Origin: Litoribaculum gwangyangense
Lineage (GTDB): Bacteria; Bacteroidota; Bacteroidia; Flavobacteriales; Flavobacteriaceae
Assembly (NCBI RefSeq): GCF_039543505.1
Contig: NZ_BAABJW010000003.1
Location: forward strand, 248,001 to 312,000
Reading direction: 5' to 3'
DNA: 64,000 bases
Below the pieces are notes generated by a model. It was given only the letters and a program-made list of their open reading frames with translations, was not told the DNA's origin and did not search any database. How positions within the stretch are numbered: the stretch's first letter is position 1; each line of letters opens with the position of its first letter. Shown in pieces: positions 53,548 through 63,391 of this stretch. The translations under genes were made by a program, and so were the position numbers.

Positions 53548-54369
53548 TTTCAAAAGCAAATCAATTTTAAGTTGATATTCATTAAAATTTACCAAATCAT
53601 TATGTCTACCACCTGCAATGGTTATAAATGTGGTTTGCGGTTTATGGGCAACCTCAAATAATTTTTTTGCAGATTCGTAAGGCACTACGCTATCATTTGT
53701 TCCATGAAACATGGTTATTTCGCAATTAACTTCTTTAACAAACTGATATGTTGGAAATTTATATTTCATAAGTTGCTCCACTGGAAAAATGGGAAATCTC
53801 AATTTACCAACATCAACCATACTGTAATAAGGCGTTTCCAAAATAAGTTGTTTCGGTTTGTTTTTTGAGGCCAAATAGGATGCTATCGCCGTACCCAAAG
53901 AGCGTCCGTAAAGGATGATGTCATTTTCGTTATAACCATTCTTCAAATAATCATAAAACATACTGGCATCGCTATAAAATGCTTCCTCAGAAAGCTTACC
54001 TGTGCTCTTTCCATAAGTTCTATAATCCATTATTAAAACATCATAATGCTTATCCACAAAAAACTCAGCAATCTGTCCCCAGCGAGATAAATCACCGGCA
54101 TTTCCGTGAAAATATAAAATAATGCCTTTAGGGTTTTCTATCTTAAAGTGGAGTGCATTTAACTTAGTACCATCATTTGCTTCTAGATTAATTTCTTCAA
54201 AATGATGCTTAAATTGATATTGGAAATCTTGTTCTAAAACAGTTGGTAAAAAAATAATTTTCTCCTGTAAAAAGTACAAAGATGTTGTTATCATAAGATA
54301 TAAACCTAATAAAACTAAAACCAGTTTTTTAATCCTTCGCTTTAGTGGGTTTGGAGCTGTGTTTAACAT
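53545..54369 (-). CDS. Alpha/beta hydrolase, membrane-anchored (second of pair)
   Basis: A 274-residue protein with one N-terminal transmembrane anchor (LVLVLLGLYLMITTSLYFL) and an alpha/beta-hydrolase domain. The nucleophile elbow is ILYGRSLGTAIASYLAS, HGNAGDLSRWG forms the oxyanion region, and FHGTNDSVVPYESA holds the catalytic Asp. The final His is in GGRHNDL. This layout resembles BEM46/ABHD13-type hydrolases. It overlaps the upstream paralogue by 41 bases. The substrate is unknown. Confidence 0.88.
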   Translation of the reverse strand: MLNTAPNPLKRRIKKLVLVLLGLYLMITTSLYFLQEKIIFLPTVLEQDFQYQFKHHFEEINLEANDGTKLNALHFKIENPKGIILYFHGNAGDLSRWGQIAEFFVDKHYDVLIMDYRTYGKSTGKLSEEAFYSDASMFYDYLKNGYNENDIILYGRSLGTAIASYLASKNKPKQLILETPYYSMVDVGKLRFPIFPVEQLMKYKFPTYQFVKEVNCEITMFHGTNDSVVPYESAKKLFEVAHKPQTTFITIAGGRHNDLVNFNEYQLKIDLLLK

Positions 54370-55207
54370 GAATACTGGTGGTTGACAAATCGATATCTTG
54401 AGGTTTTATATTAAGTATTTCGTGAATCATTTTATGATATGATTCAAAATTATTAAGATTTTTATGTCCGCCACCAATAACTGCATGCAATTTGGTAAGT
54501 TTCGGATTGACTTTAGATAGTTTAATACTGGTTTTAAAAGGAATCAGTTTATCGTTTGTCCCATGAATAATATGAATGGGACATTGCACATATTTTAACC
54601 ATTTATAGGTTGGTAACGGATATTTTATGAGTATTGACAAAGGCATGAAAGGCGCATAACGTGCGGTAACTTTAGTTAGACTGTAATATGGCGCATCCAA
54701 AATGAGCATTTTAGGATTGTTCATAGAGGCTAACTTTGTTGCAAAACCAGAGCCTAATGAGCGTCCGTAAAGGATGATTCTATCTTCAGTCGTGCGTTCT
54801 TTTATCTTATTGTAAACTTCCTGCAAATCGCGTTTGATGGCTTTTTGTGAACGCTTACCTGTACTTTTGCCAAAACCACGATAATCAACCATCAACACAT
54901 TGTAATTGTGCCTAGTAAAATCTACGGCAAACTTACCCCAACCTTTAATACTTTTTGAATTGCCTTTTAAGTATAAAACAATGCCTTTGGATTCGCCTTT
55001 TGGTTTGAATAAAATACCATTAATAACGGCTCCATCGCGCGTTTCTAAGTTGTGCTCTTCTATATCTTGATTTTCATAGTGAAACTCAAAGTCTTTAGGG
55101 AGTTTCTCGGGCTTAAAAAGCATATAGTCTTGTAGATAATACAAAGCGATACTTATGGCGATGTATATAACTAGAATGATAATAAGCGTATGTAACCAAT
55201 ATGGCAT
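54329..55207 (-). CDS. Alpha/beta hydrolase, membrane-anchored (first of pair)
   Basis: A 292-residue paralogue of the next gene with the same plan: an N-terminal anchor (LHTLIIILVIYIAISIALYYLQDYML), an elbow with ILYGRSLGSGFATKLAS, and IHGTNDKLIPFKTS for the acid Asp. GGGHKNLNNF provides the His. The segment after YLKGNSKSIKGWGKF corresponds to the HGNAG loop, with Lys replacing His. Its 3' end overlaps the start of the second hydrolase, so the two are translationally coupled. Confidence 0.88.
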   Translation of the reverse strand: MPYWLHTLIIILVIYIAISIALYYLQDYMLFKPEKLPKDFEFHYENQDIEEHNLETRDGAVINGILFKPKGESKGIVLYLKGNSKSIKGWGKFAVDFTRHNYNVLMVDYRGFGKSTGKRSQKAIKRDLQEVYNKIKERTTEDRIILYGRSLGSGFATKLASMNNPKMLILDAPYYSLTKVTARYAPFMPLSILIKYPLPTYKWLKYVQCPIHIIHGTNDKLIPFKTSIKLSKVNPKLTKLHAVIGGGHKNLNNFESYHKMIHEILNIKPQDIDLSTTSIHVKHSSKPTKAKD

Positions 55208-55246
55208 TTTGAAAACCCGTTAAAACACTAATATACAATAATTGGG

Positions 55247-55825
55247 CTAATGTTTTTCACTTTCCCTTTCAACGAAATCTTTGATGGACATGCCATCCAC
55301 CAACACATCATTTAAAACTGCCTCACCCTCTTTTACATAAACCAACGCATACGTAGTGAGTAAACTATCGGTAGTATTTTGAGGTCTATTGGTTACAACC
55401 TCTGCATCATAGGCTTTGGTCTCTTCCATGTAAAAACGGTTAAAGGGAATTTTGATATTCAGTTTATGGTCAAATTTCGAATACCAACCTGCTTTGGCCA
55501 AAAAATAATCGTTTTTATTATCATCTAAAATAGTTCTGCTTATTTGGTCAATTTTAGAATAACCCAAACTATCTGTTTCAATGTAAACATAAATAGTTTC
55601 ATTACGTTGCCACGAAGAATCGGGTGTTTTAAAAGTGTCTATTTCATAATTTAAATTAATATACTTGCCTTTAAATGGATCGCTAGGATCCATAGGTTGT
55701 GTTTTAAATTTATAAATTGTTCCATATTTTAAAACAGATTCTTGGTTAAGAATCATTTGGGTTGGTATAAAGAGTTGCGCTACTACAACTATTAAAAATA
55801 TTATGAATAGATGAATTGTTTTCAT
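55247..55825 (-). CDS. GDYXXLXY-type membrane-associated protein
   Basis: A 192-residue protein with an N-terminal helix (IHLFIIFLIVVVAQLFIPTQMI) and an extracytoplasmic domain. DPFKGKYINLNYEID corresponds to the DPxxGDYxxLxY signature; here Gly-Asp is replaced by Gly-Lys. Members usually neighbour DUF2157/DUF4401 membrane proteins, as here (next gene, 7 bases away). The function is unknown. Confidence 0.85.
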   Translation of the reverse strand: MKTIHLFIIFLIVVVAQLFIPTQMILNQESVLKYGTIYKFKTQPMDPSDPFKGKYINLNYEIDTFKTPDSSWQRNETIYVYIETDSLGYSKIDQISRTILDDNKNDYFLAKAGWYSKFDHKLNIKIPFNRFYMEETKAYDAEVVTNRPQNTTDSLLTTYALVYVKEGEAVLNDVLVDGMSIKDFVERESEKH

Positions 55826-55832
55826 GGTAATA

Positions 55833-57122
55833 TTATTTAAAAGATTTGATTGATTTCTGTTTCTTCAACATCAAATAATTGACAAAAAAGAAACCAACTC
55901 CAACAACTACAAACAGTAAGCCTCTAACAACAAAACTCATGTTGGTATCAAAAAAACGACAAACGATAAGCAAAGAAATGATTAATAACCCATAATTTAA
56001 AACACCGAAATGAAGTTTGCTAGCTCCTATTTTTATAGCAACAACACCCAACACTAATATTAATAGGTTTATTATTATAACTGGAAACGCATTTATAATT
56101 GAGTTTAGAAAAAAGAGTATTGAAAATATGATGAATACCAACTGAAATAGATTAACTTTTTTATGTTGATTTTTTAGGTAACCATATGTTAAAATGCCTA
56201 ATGCCGATAGAAATAACACTGCGGATATATAAAATTCTTGGGAATTGAAAGGTACGGCATCATTAAATCTATCTTGCCAAAACCACTTAAAGCTTGTTAA
56301 AATAAGCATGAAAATAGTCCCTAAGGAGCCCAAAACCAGATATCCGTTTCTTCTTAATTTTTCATTCTTGAAGTAGGGTAACATGCCTAAATTGTAAAAA
56401 ACTCCAAAAAGTACAACATACATTAAAAAGCCTAAGAATTCGTTATCATCAACAAAAGCACCAAGAACGATAATAACACATAATGGCAACAACCAATTAA
56501 AAATAGAGACTATATTTGAGCTTGCTTTGATTTTTAATAACGTGAAATAATAAGGCAAAATTGATACTATTAACAAAACGAACAACCATGGCGTTCCCAT
56601 AACAGAGTTATAAAAATACCCATATTCACAGGCATAATAGGTTGAAAAAGCGATGTGTAAAATGGCAAGCGCATTCGATTTTAAAAGATAAACCAGTGGC
56701 AAACAAAGTAATACCCAAGTTAACAAGTAACTGCTTAATTCTCCTGGAATGTTGTAAATCTGACTTACCAAAGCCATACTCGATCCCACAGCAAAAAACA
56801 GAAATACGCCTGAGGATTCTTTCCAAGTGGCACTTTTATTTTTTAAAATGGAATAACCAACAACCACTTGCGCGATAACAAGCGGTAAAAAAGCAAAAAA
56901 GGTTTTTATGCTTCTTGAAAAATGATCCCAATTATGCGCTAATATTAAAATAATACCTAAACCAACCAATATGGAACCTAATACTGCAAACACGGTAAAT
57001 AATTTATTTGGCGAATCGTTTTCTTTAGATTCATAATATGTTTCAATTTTTGAAGCAGTCTCTTGTGATATAACTTGCTCTAAAACCAGTTCCTTTATAT
57101 CGTTTCGAATTTTTGAATTCAT
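55833..57122 (-). CDS. DUF2157-domain membrane protein
   Basis: A 429-residue membrane protein. A soluble N-terminus (SKIRNDIKELVLEQVISQETASKIETYYE) precedes a DUF2157 block (FTVFAVLGSILVGLGIILILAHNWDHFSR) and about ten more helices. The family is uncharacterised and typically pairs with a GDYXXLXY protein, as here. It has no catalytic motif. Confidence 0.88.
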   Translation of the reverse strand: MNSKIRNDIKELVLEQVISQETASKIETYYESKENDSPNKLFTVFAVLGSILVGLGIILILAHNWDHFSRSIKTFFAFLPLVIAQVVVGYSILKNKSATWKESSGVFLFFAVGSSMALVSQIYNIPGELSSYLLTWVLLCLPLVYLLKSNALAILHIAFSTYYACEYGYFYNSVMGTPWLFVLLIVSILPYYFTLLKIKASSNIVSIFNWLLPLCVIIVLGAFVDDNEFLGFLMYVVLFGVFYNLGMLPYFKNEKLRRNGYLVLGSLGTIFMLILTSFKWFWQDRFNDAVPFNSQEFYISAVLFLSALGILTYGYLKNQHKKVNLFQLVFIIFSILFFLNSIINAFPVIIINLLILVLGVVAIKIGASKLHFGVLNYGLLIISLLIVCRFFDTNMSFVVRGLLFVVVGVGFFFVNYLMLKKQKSIKSFK

Positions 57123-57151
57123 AAGATGTCCTTTAATTAATTAAAGATAAT

Positions 57152-57189
57152 ATTTTTTAAAACCCCGCAACCAAAGGCTACGAGGTTTT
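57152..57189 (-). terminator. Terminator after the YiaA-type gene
   Basis: AAAACCCCGCAACC (57159-57172) and GGCTACGAGGTTTT (57176-57189) pair with a 3-base loop, allowing G-U pairs. On the minus strand they are followed by a T-rich run. It lies between the YiaA-type gene and the DUF2157 gene, so the latter needs its own promoter. Confidence 0.75.
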
Positions 57190-57246
57190 GGGTTAAATAA
57201 CCAATCATCAAAACAACCCTTTGTTTTTTGTTTTGATTTCATTTGT

Positions 57247-57729
57247 TTATAAATCCTCTTTTAAATGTCTGTCTATGTATTGAACATCTCGAGTGTTTTT
57301 TTGTACTGCAATGGCAGCAAACAAACTCAACAGAAAAGACATGCCATAAAACCCTTTTTCACTCAAGAGTAAATCGGCATTCCATAAGCCGATCACCAAC
57401 AGCACTATAGAGGCTAAAGTTGTAAACCAACTTATACTATAATAAATATCGGTAACAGGAATATCTTCCATTTTATCTCTTACTGCCTTTTGTACCGATA
57501 TCACTGAGAATAACCCAAAAAGTAAGATAGTGAAATAATAGCCTTTTTCGTTAAGCATCATATCGGCATTCCATAAACCTATGCAATAGGATGTCATACC
57601 AATTAAAAGTGCAGACCAAGAAGCGCCGATGAAAGCAGAGGTGGGTTTTTGGTCGAACACTTTAATATCCTTTTTAAGTTTGGTTTCTTTTGATTTTTCA
57701 TCAACTGAAACGGTTGTTTGATAATTCAT
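57247..57729 (-). CDS. YiaA/YiaB-type inner membrane protein
   Basis: A 160-residue protein with two tandem copies of a two-helix unit (ASWSALLIGMTSYCIGLWNADMMLNEKGYY and SWFTTLASIVLLVIGLWNADLLLSEKGFY), the YiaAB hallmark. The repeat IGLWNAD...EKG[YF]Y identifies the family. The function is unknown. Confidence 0.88.
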   Translation of the reverse strand: MNYQTTVSVDEKSKETKLKKDIKVFDQKPTSAFIGASWSALLIGMTSYCIGLWNADMMLNEKGYYFTILLFGLFSVISVQKAVRDKMEDIPVTDIYYSISWFTTLASIVLLVIGLWNADLLLSEKGFYGMSFLLSLFAAIAVQKNTRDVQYIDRHLKEDL

Positions 57730-57880
57730 AATTTTTTGTTTTAATGATTATGTAACAAATGTGCAATCATTTTAAAAGAACAGAAATTCATTTTTAATTA
57801 TAAGCTGACGATATAAAATGTATTTTATATTCAATTTATATTATATTTATTCATATTTTAAATAATTTAATGACGATTAA

Positions 57881-59401
57881 ATGAATGATTTAAAAGCTAT
57901 AACATCGGCTTTTTCAAATGAAGAACAAAGTCAATTTATCTCCTATTTAGAGAAAAAGAACAAACGAAACGACACCAAAAACATTCAGTTATTTAAATGT
58001 TTATTAAAAGATGAAAAGGATGCTCAAACCATTTGCAAAACTATATATGGCGAAGAAAACAAAGGAGCTTATCACGCGTTAAGAAAACGACTTTACCAAT
58101 CTATTATAGACTTTACCGCTAACCAAAATTTACAGGAAGAGAATTCGGTAAGCATGCAAATAATTAAATACATTCTCGCAGCCAAATCGTTTCTCCAACA
58201 AAAACAACATCAAGTGGCCTATAAAGTATTGGATAAAGCGGAAGATTTAGCTCTAGAACATGATCTTTTTTCTTTGTTAAATGACATTTACAGTACTAAA
58301 ATCCAATATGCCCATACCAACTCACATTTAGATTTGAATTTGCTTATAGAAAAATTCAAAACCAACCAAAAACATATTTTTTTAGAGGACGAACTAAACA
58401 TCGTTTACGCAAAAATTAGAGTTACTTTAAATAATATTGCCTATAAAGGTGCAATTTTAGATTTTGACACCATCCTGAGAAATACTTTTAAAGAACATGA
58501 TATTAGTGTAAATGACGCCATGTCCTTTAAATCGTTGTACCAATTAGTAACCATTGCGAGTATTTCAGCGTTTATAACGAAAGATTATTTGAAAATTGAA
58601 CCTTTTTTAATTGAAACATACAAATCCATCCTCCAACACAAAAACAAAGGCAAACAACTTTATTACCATATCCAAATTTTATACGCCATAGCTAATACCT
58701 TATTCCGAAATAAAAAATTTGATGAATCTGTGCATTATTTAAGGCTGATGCATGAACAAATGCAATTAAGCAGGAAAAAGCATTATAACACCTTCACCCT
58801 CAAATATCACCTACTTTTGGCATTGAATTACAACTACACAAACCAGCAGGATTTAGCCATTAATACGTTATTGCCATTTACAATAATCAAACATTCGGAC
58901 ACGGAATCTTTATTGGATATCCAATTAAGCCTCATAACCTTCTATTTCCAAAAAAACGACCTCAAAAAAGCGTTTCAAATGTTTTCAAAATTTTATCACA
59001 CAGACGCATGGTATGTCGAAAAAGCAGGTAAAGAATGGGTAATTAAAAAGAATTTGATTGATATTTTGCTCAATATAGAACTTGAAAATATTGATTTAGT
59101 GGAGTCCAGATTAAAAAGTTTTAAAAGGCAATATGTACCATATTTGAAAAGCATCCATCAAAAACGCGTGATCACCTATTTAGGTTTTATTGAAGCTTAT
59201 TATAAAAATAAGGAAATGGTAACCTCAAAAATCTTTCATAACAAAGTTGAAAACGCTTTTGATTGGGTAGAAACACATAGAGAAGACATCTTTGTTATGA
59301 GTTTTTACAGTTGGCTAAAAAGCAAAATGTTTCAAACGGATTTATACGAAACTACTTTAAACCTCATCAAACAGGCTCAAAAAGAATTAAATAAAAATTA
59401 A
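57881..59401 (+). CDS. Unknown helical-repeat (TPR-like) protein
   Basis: A 506-residue soluble protein with no signal peptide. It is strongly alpha-helical with TPR-like pairs (KSFLQQKQHQVAYKVLDKAEDLALEHD, and NTLFRNKKFDESVHYLRLMHEQM, and SLITFYFQKNDLKKAFQMFSKFY). I do not recognise a named family. It could be an adaptor. It is followed by the barrel-type gene 20 bases away, so they may be co-transcribed. Divergent from the YiaA-type gene. Confidence 0.7.
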   Translation: MNDLKAITSAFSNEEQSQFISYLEKKNKRNDTKNIQLFKCLLKDEKDAQTICKTIYGEENKGAYHALRKRLYQSIIDFTANQNLQEENSVSMQIIKYILAAKSFLQQKQHQVAYKVLDKAEDLALEHDLFSLLNDIYSTKIQYAHTNSHLDLNLLIEKFKTNQKHIFLEDELNIVYAKIRVTLNNIAYKGAILDFDTILRNTFKEHDISVNDAMSFKSLYQLVTIASISAFITKDYLKIEPFLIETYKSILQHKNKGKQLYYHIQILYAIANTLFRNKKFDESVHYLRLMHEQMQLSRKKHYNTFTLKYHLLLALNYNYTNQQDLAINTLLPFTIIKHSDTESLLDIQLSLITFYFQKNDLKKAFQMFSKFYHTDAWYVEKAGKEWVIKKNLIDILLNIELENIDLVESRLKSFKRQYVPYLKSIHQKRVITYLGFIEAYYKNKEMVTSKIFHNKVENAFDWVETHREDIFVMSFYSWLKSKMFQTDLYETTLNLIKQAQKELNKN

Positions 59402-59421
59402 ACTTTATTTATTTTTGCCAA

Positions 59422-60639
59422 ATGCCAAAAAAAATACTTTTTATTGTTGCATGTCTTTGCACCCATTTTATGATAAGTCAAGAAAAGGATAGCTTATCAT
59501 TTAAAAATGGTATTGACAACCCTAGTATTTTAACCACCCATCATTTTGGTATTTTCAGCTCTAGAATCAGCACTAACTTTAAGTACAATCCTCCTAAAAA
59601 AACGACTTTTTCTATAAATACCGTTAGTGGAAATAATTTTCATCCGTTTGTAGAAGCTTATTTTCCCAGAGATCCTGAGGTTAGACAACAACTAAGCGAC
59701 CTTATTTGGTACGATCGTTCGTTTAGTTTTGTAGACCAAGAAACCACACCTGCCGATTATATGAATATTGTTATTGATGCGGTTATAAAAGAATTTAGAA
59801 TCGGTTTAAATATTCCTGTTGCCAAAAATCATGAATTGGCAATAAACTTAAGATCCTATTTAATCACCAAAGGAACATACCCGTTTTCATTATTCACTAG
59901 TGATGAAACTATTGAATGGGTTCACAGTAATATTGCTGGTGGCGAAGACCCATATGGTAGGCGATATTACGGACTCAATCAAGTGAATTTTGAGTATTTC
60001 GATCGAAATGGAAACACCCTAAAACTTGAAAACAACGACTTTTTTATCGGTGGTATAGAACTGAGCCATTTTTATTACCCAACACTTTCAATTAACGAAA
60101 GCAAAAATATCTTCATCAATTTTGGGAGTCACTTAGGTATCAATACTTCAAAATTTAATAACTCTCTAGATGTTGGTATTTCAGCAAATGCCATTAAAAC
60201 ATTTCGCCTAAAAAATAATTACGAGTTCAACGTTGCCGTTGGAACCAATCTGTTACGCAAAAACCTCATCAATTTCAAAGAAGTTATCGATTTAGGAAAC
60301 AATAAGTATTTAGCAACTCTCGAGAGCAATCTGGAAATCACAAAATACACTTCAAGAGGAAATTTCAACGCCTTTGGAATAAACTATCAGATACAATCAA
60401 GATACAATAGAAAGGAGGAAGCCGATTATTACACGTTAATTGGTAAATGGCAAGAAATTAATGGCGGTTGGCAACATGGCGTTACTACACTTTACAAAGC
60501 CCAATCTAATTGGAGTTTTATTTATACTTACGGCACTCCAAAACTACAGTTTTCTATCTATATCAAGCAGGATTTTTTAGTAAACAATGCTCCAGATTTT
60601 CAAACAGGCGCTGGACTAAAACTCCCTATTTTAAACTAA
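59422..60639 (+). CDS. Unknown outer membrane beta-barrel-type protein
   Basis: A 405-residue exported protein with a signal peptide (FIVACLCTHFMISQ). The mature part alternates polar and hydrophobic residues in beta-strand fashion, with many Tyr/Asn (FNVAVGTNLLRKNLINF, LQFSIYIKQDFLV), so a beta-barrel is likely. I cannot name a family. No peptidase, TonB or sugar-binding motif is visible. Confidence 0.65.
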   Translation: MPKKILFIVACLCTHFMISQEKDSLSFKNGIDNPSILTTHHFGIFSSRISTNFKYNPPKKTTFSINTVSGNNFHPFVEAYFPRDPEVRQQLSDLIWYDRSFSFVDQETTPADYMNIVIDAVIKEFRIGLNIPVAKNHELAINLRSYLITKGTYPFSLFTSDETIEWVHSNIAGGEDPYGRRYYGLNQVNFEYFDRNGNTLKLENNDFFIGGIELSHFYYPTLSINESKNIFINFGSHLGINTSKFNNSLDVGISANAIKTFRLKNNYEFNVAVGTNLLRKNLINFKEVIDLGNNKYLATLESNLEITKYTSRGNFNAFGINYQIQSRYNRKEEADYYTLIGKWQEINGGWQHGVTTLYKAQSNWSFIYTYGTPKLQFSIYIKQDFLVNNAPDFQTGAGLKLPILN

Positions 60640-60754
60640 AAATCTCAACTCTTTACCAATTCGTTTTCTTAACATTACGTTAAAATACACTCAACTTTTA
60701 AACCATTTTAAAATTATAACGTCTTATATACAATTAATTTAAAACTCAAGTAAG

Positions 60755-61222
60755 ATGAAAAAACTAGTATTAATTGCAATAGCCTTAATTGGTTTACAAG
60801 CAGTGGCACAAGAACAAAAAAAAGAAAGACCAGAAAGAGCAAATAAAATGATGAATCTTTCTGTGGAGGAAATAGCAACACTCCAAACAAAAAGAATGAC
60901 TTTACATTTAGATTTGAATGCGTCTCAACAAGCCGAAATTCAAAAATTAAATTTGGAAAATGCTACCCAAAGAAAAGCCATGATGGAAGCACGCAAAGCA
61001 AAAATGGAAAGTGGCGAAATGAAAAAACCGACTAATGAAGAACGCTTACAAATGGAAAATGCTAAGTTAGACCATCAAATTGCTATGAAAGCCAAAATGA
61101 AAGAGATTTTAAATGATGAACAATACGCCAAGTGGGAAAAAGCACAAATGCGAATGGCTATGAAAGGAAAAGAGAAGAAAGAAGGCATGAAAAAACGCAT
61201 GAACAAAAAAAATCAGGAATAG
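60755..61222 (+). CDS. Exported Met/Lys-rich helical protein (Spy-like or DUF4890-like)
   Basis: A 155-residue exported protein with a signal peptide (LVLIAIALIGLQAVAQ). A helical, very charged Met-, Lys- and Gln-rich chain follows. LHLDLNASQQAEIQKLN and EILNDEQYAKWEKAQMRM resemble the LTxxQ-type repeats of Spy/CpxP-like periplasmic proteins, which act as chaperones or metal sensors. The family assignment is tentative. It ends in a convergent terminator. Confidence 0.7.
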   Translation: MKKLVLIAIALIGLQAVAQEQKKERPERANKMMNLSVEEIATLQTKRMTLHLDLNASQQAEIQKLNLENATQRKAMMEARKAKMESGEMKKPTNEERLQMENAKLDHQIAMKAKMKEILNDEQYAKWEKAQMRMAMKGKEKKEGMKKRMNKKNQE

Positions 61223-61255
61223 TTAGTTTAGTTTATTGATTATAGTTTGTTGATG

Positions 61256-61290
61256 AAAGCACATTTCTAAAATTTAGAAATGTGCTTTGT
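61256..61290. terminator. Convergent terminator
   Basis: AAAGCACATTTCTAAA (61256-61271) is the exact inverse of TTTAGAAATGTGCTTT (61273-61288), with T-rich flanks. It separates the Spy-like gene (+) from hemL (-). Confidence 0.88.
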
Positions 61291-61291
61291 T

Positions 61292-62578
61292 TTATAATGT
61301 TTTAGCGACTTTATTTACTGCGTTAATAGTAAAATCTAAATCTTCATAAGTTAAAGCATCGGTAATAAACCACGTTTCAAAAGCACTTGGCGCAATGTAA
61401 ACACCTTCGTTTAACAACCCATGGAAGAATTTTTTAAAGGTTTCATTATTGCCTTTTGCTGCCGTATCAAAATCTACAACTTCGGCTTCATCAAAGTGCA
61501 CCGAAATCATGGACCCTACTCGATTTATAGTATGTATTATTTTGTTTTCAATTAAAACCTTAGCAATGCCTTTGTGCAGATATTCAGTTTTTTCAGCTAA
61601 ACGTTTAAAAATGTCCTTATCATTATTCAGCTCTGTCAACATCGCTAAACCTGCTGCCATTGCCAATGGGTTTCCACTCAATGTCCCCGCTTGATACACA
61701 GGACCCAATGGCGCTAGATGATTCATAACTTCATGTCTCGCTGCAAAGGCACCAACGGGCAAACCACCACCAATAACTTTTCCAAAGCAAACAATATCCG
61801 CATCAATGTTATACAATTCTTGGCAGCCCCCTTTTGCCAACCGAAAGCCCGTCATGACCTCATCAAAAACCAACAAAATTTCATGGGCATCGCATAATGC
61901 TCTTAAACTTTTCAAAAATCCTTTTTTAGGTGGAATACAACCCATATTACCAGCTACTGGTTCAATAATAATACAAGCAATGTCGTTTTTATTGGCCTTA
62001 ATTAATTGCTTGACGTTTTCAATATCGTTGTAACGCGCCAACAAGGTATCTTTTGCTGTTCCTTGTGTAACACCAGGACTATTAGGCGTTCCAAAAGTAC
62101 TGGCACCACTACCCGCTTGAATTAAAAACGAATCGGAATGCCCATGGTAGCAACCAGCAAACTTGATGATTTTATCTTTACCTGTAAATCCTCGCGCTAA
62201 ACGAATGGCACTCATACAAGCCTCTGTACCCGAATTTACAAAGCGTATTTTATCAATATTAGGTACCATGGAAACTGCCAATTCTGCGATTTGGGTTTCA
62301 ATTTCGGTGGGCATTCCAAAAGAGGTTCCTTTTTTAGCTTTTTCAATAACCGCATTAACTACAGGTTCGTAGGCATGACCCAAAATCATAGGTCCCCAAG
62401 AATTGATATAATCAATCAATCGGTTTCCATCTTCATCATACAAATAGGCACCTTTAGCTTCTTTAACAAAAATGGGAGTTCCACCAACACCCTTAAAGGC
62501 CCTAACCGGTGAATTTACACCTCCCGGAATCACTTTTTCTGCCTCTGCAAACAAGGCACTGCTCCTTTTATAAATCAT
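61292..62578 (-). CDS. hemL: Glutamate-1-semialdehyde 2,1-aminomutase
   Basis: PLP enzyme converting glutamate-1-semialdehyde to 5-aminolevulinate for haem synthesis by the C5 pathway. The protein has 428 residues, the normal length. It shows PGGVNSPVRAFKGVGG, the NSGTEACMSAIRLARGFTG block, HGHSDSFL and FDEVMTGFR. The PLP Lys is in CFGKVIGGGLPVG (Lys267). It is followed by the glucosaminidase gene 8 bases upstream on the same strand. Confidence 0.97.
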   Translation of the reverse strand: MIYKRSSALFAEAEKVIPGGVNSPVRAFKGVGGTPIFVKEAKGAYLYDEDGNRLIDYINSWGPMILGHAYEPVVNAVIEKAKKGTSFGMPTEIETQIAELAVSMVPNIDKIRFVNSGTEACMSAIRLARGFTGKDKIIKFAGCYHGHSDSFLIQAGSGASTFGTPNSPGVTQGTAKDTLLARYNDIENVKQLIKANKNDIACIIIEPVAGNMGCIPPKKGFLKSLRALCDAHEILLVFDEVMTGFRLAKGGCQELYNIDADIVCFGKVIGGGLPVGAFAARHEVMNHLAPLGPVYQAGTLSGNPLAMAAGLAMLTELNNDKDIFKRLAEKTEYLHKGIAKVLIENKIIHTINRVGSMISVHFDEAEVVDFDTAAKGNNETFKKFFHGLLNEGVYIAPSAFETWFITDALTYEDLDFTINAVNKVAKTL

Positions 62579-62586
62579 GTATTTAA

Positions 62587-63387
62587 TTAATTTTCTGAAG
62601 GCTTTACTACTAATACTTGACCGATACTTAGTGCGGTATCGTTTAAACCATTCAAATTTTGAAGTTCTTTGACTGTAATATTATACCGCTTGGAAATGGA
62701 ATACAACGTATCACCCTTTGAAACCGTGTATGAAATAACCGTTTCTTCATCCGGTGTTTCATGCTTTACATATGCGTCTCCTAACACTTCTTTGTCGAGT
62801 TCGTGTAAATTGTAGCGCTCAATTAAACTGATTAATTTTTCTGGGTATTTTCTATCGGTTGCATATCCTGCAGCTTTCAACCCTTTTGCCCAACCTTTAT
62901 AATCTTCTTTTTTCAAACTAAAAAGATTGGAATAGCGCTTACGCTCTGTTAAAAACAATGAATGGTCTCTAAAGGAATATTTAGGGTCATTATACTTTCT
63001 AAAACATTCTTGAGCCGCATCATCATCATGATAAATTTTAGCACCCGTCCATTCATGACATTTAATTCCAAAATGGTTATTAGCTTCTACGGAGAGTCGT
63101 CCGTTCCCCGAAGCCGATTCCAAAATCCCTTGAGCCAAGGTAATACTTGCGGGAATGTTATAAAGGCGCATTTCAATTTGGGCGATTTCTTTGTAAATGT
63201 CTATATACTTTTCGGTATCGTTTGCATAAGTCTTTTCCGGCTTTGAAGTCGTGTTCTCTAAATTTTCTTCATGTATTACAACCTCTTCTTTGTTTTCAAT
63301 TGTTCGTTTTTTTGTTACTACGCTTCTTTTTGCTTTACAACTAAAAAGCATCAAACCTAAACATAGTATTACAAATATTCTGTTCAT
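62587..63387 (-). CDS. Glucosaminidase lipoprotein with LysM domain
   Basis: A 266-residue lipoprotein (LGLMLFSCKAKRS, Cys17). An N-acetylglucosaminidase-type domain spans about residues 60-200 (IPASITLAQGILESASGNGRLSVEANNHFGIKC, with the catalytic Glu, and AGYATDRKYPEKLISLIERYNL). A LysM peptidoglycan-binding domain follows (YTVSKGDTLYSISKRYNITVKELQNLNGL, residues ~217-262). It probably remodels peptidoglycan. It lies between hemL and the PLP-enzyme fragment. Confidence 0.93.
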   Translation of the reverse strand: MNRIFVILCLGLMLFSCKAKRSVVTKKRTIENKEEVVIHEENLENTTSKPEKTYANDTEKYIDIYKEIAQIEMRLYNIPASITLAQGILESASGNGRLSVEANNHFGIKCHEWTGAKIYHDDDAAQECFRKYNDPKYSFRDHSLFLTERKRYSNLFSLKKEDYKGWAKGLKAAGYATDRKYPEKLISLIERYNLHELDKEVLGDAYVKHETPDEETVISYTVSKGDTLYSISKRYNITVKELQNLNGLNDTALSIGQVLVVKPSEN

Positions 63388-63391
63388 TTAG

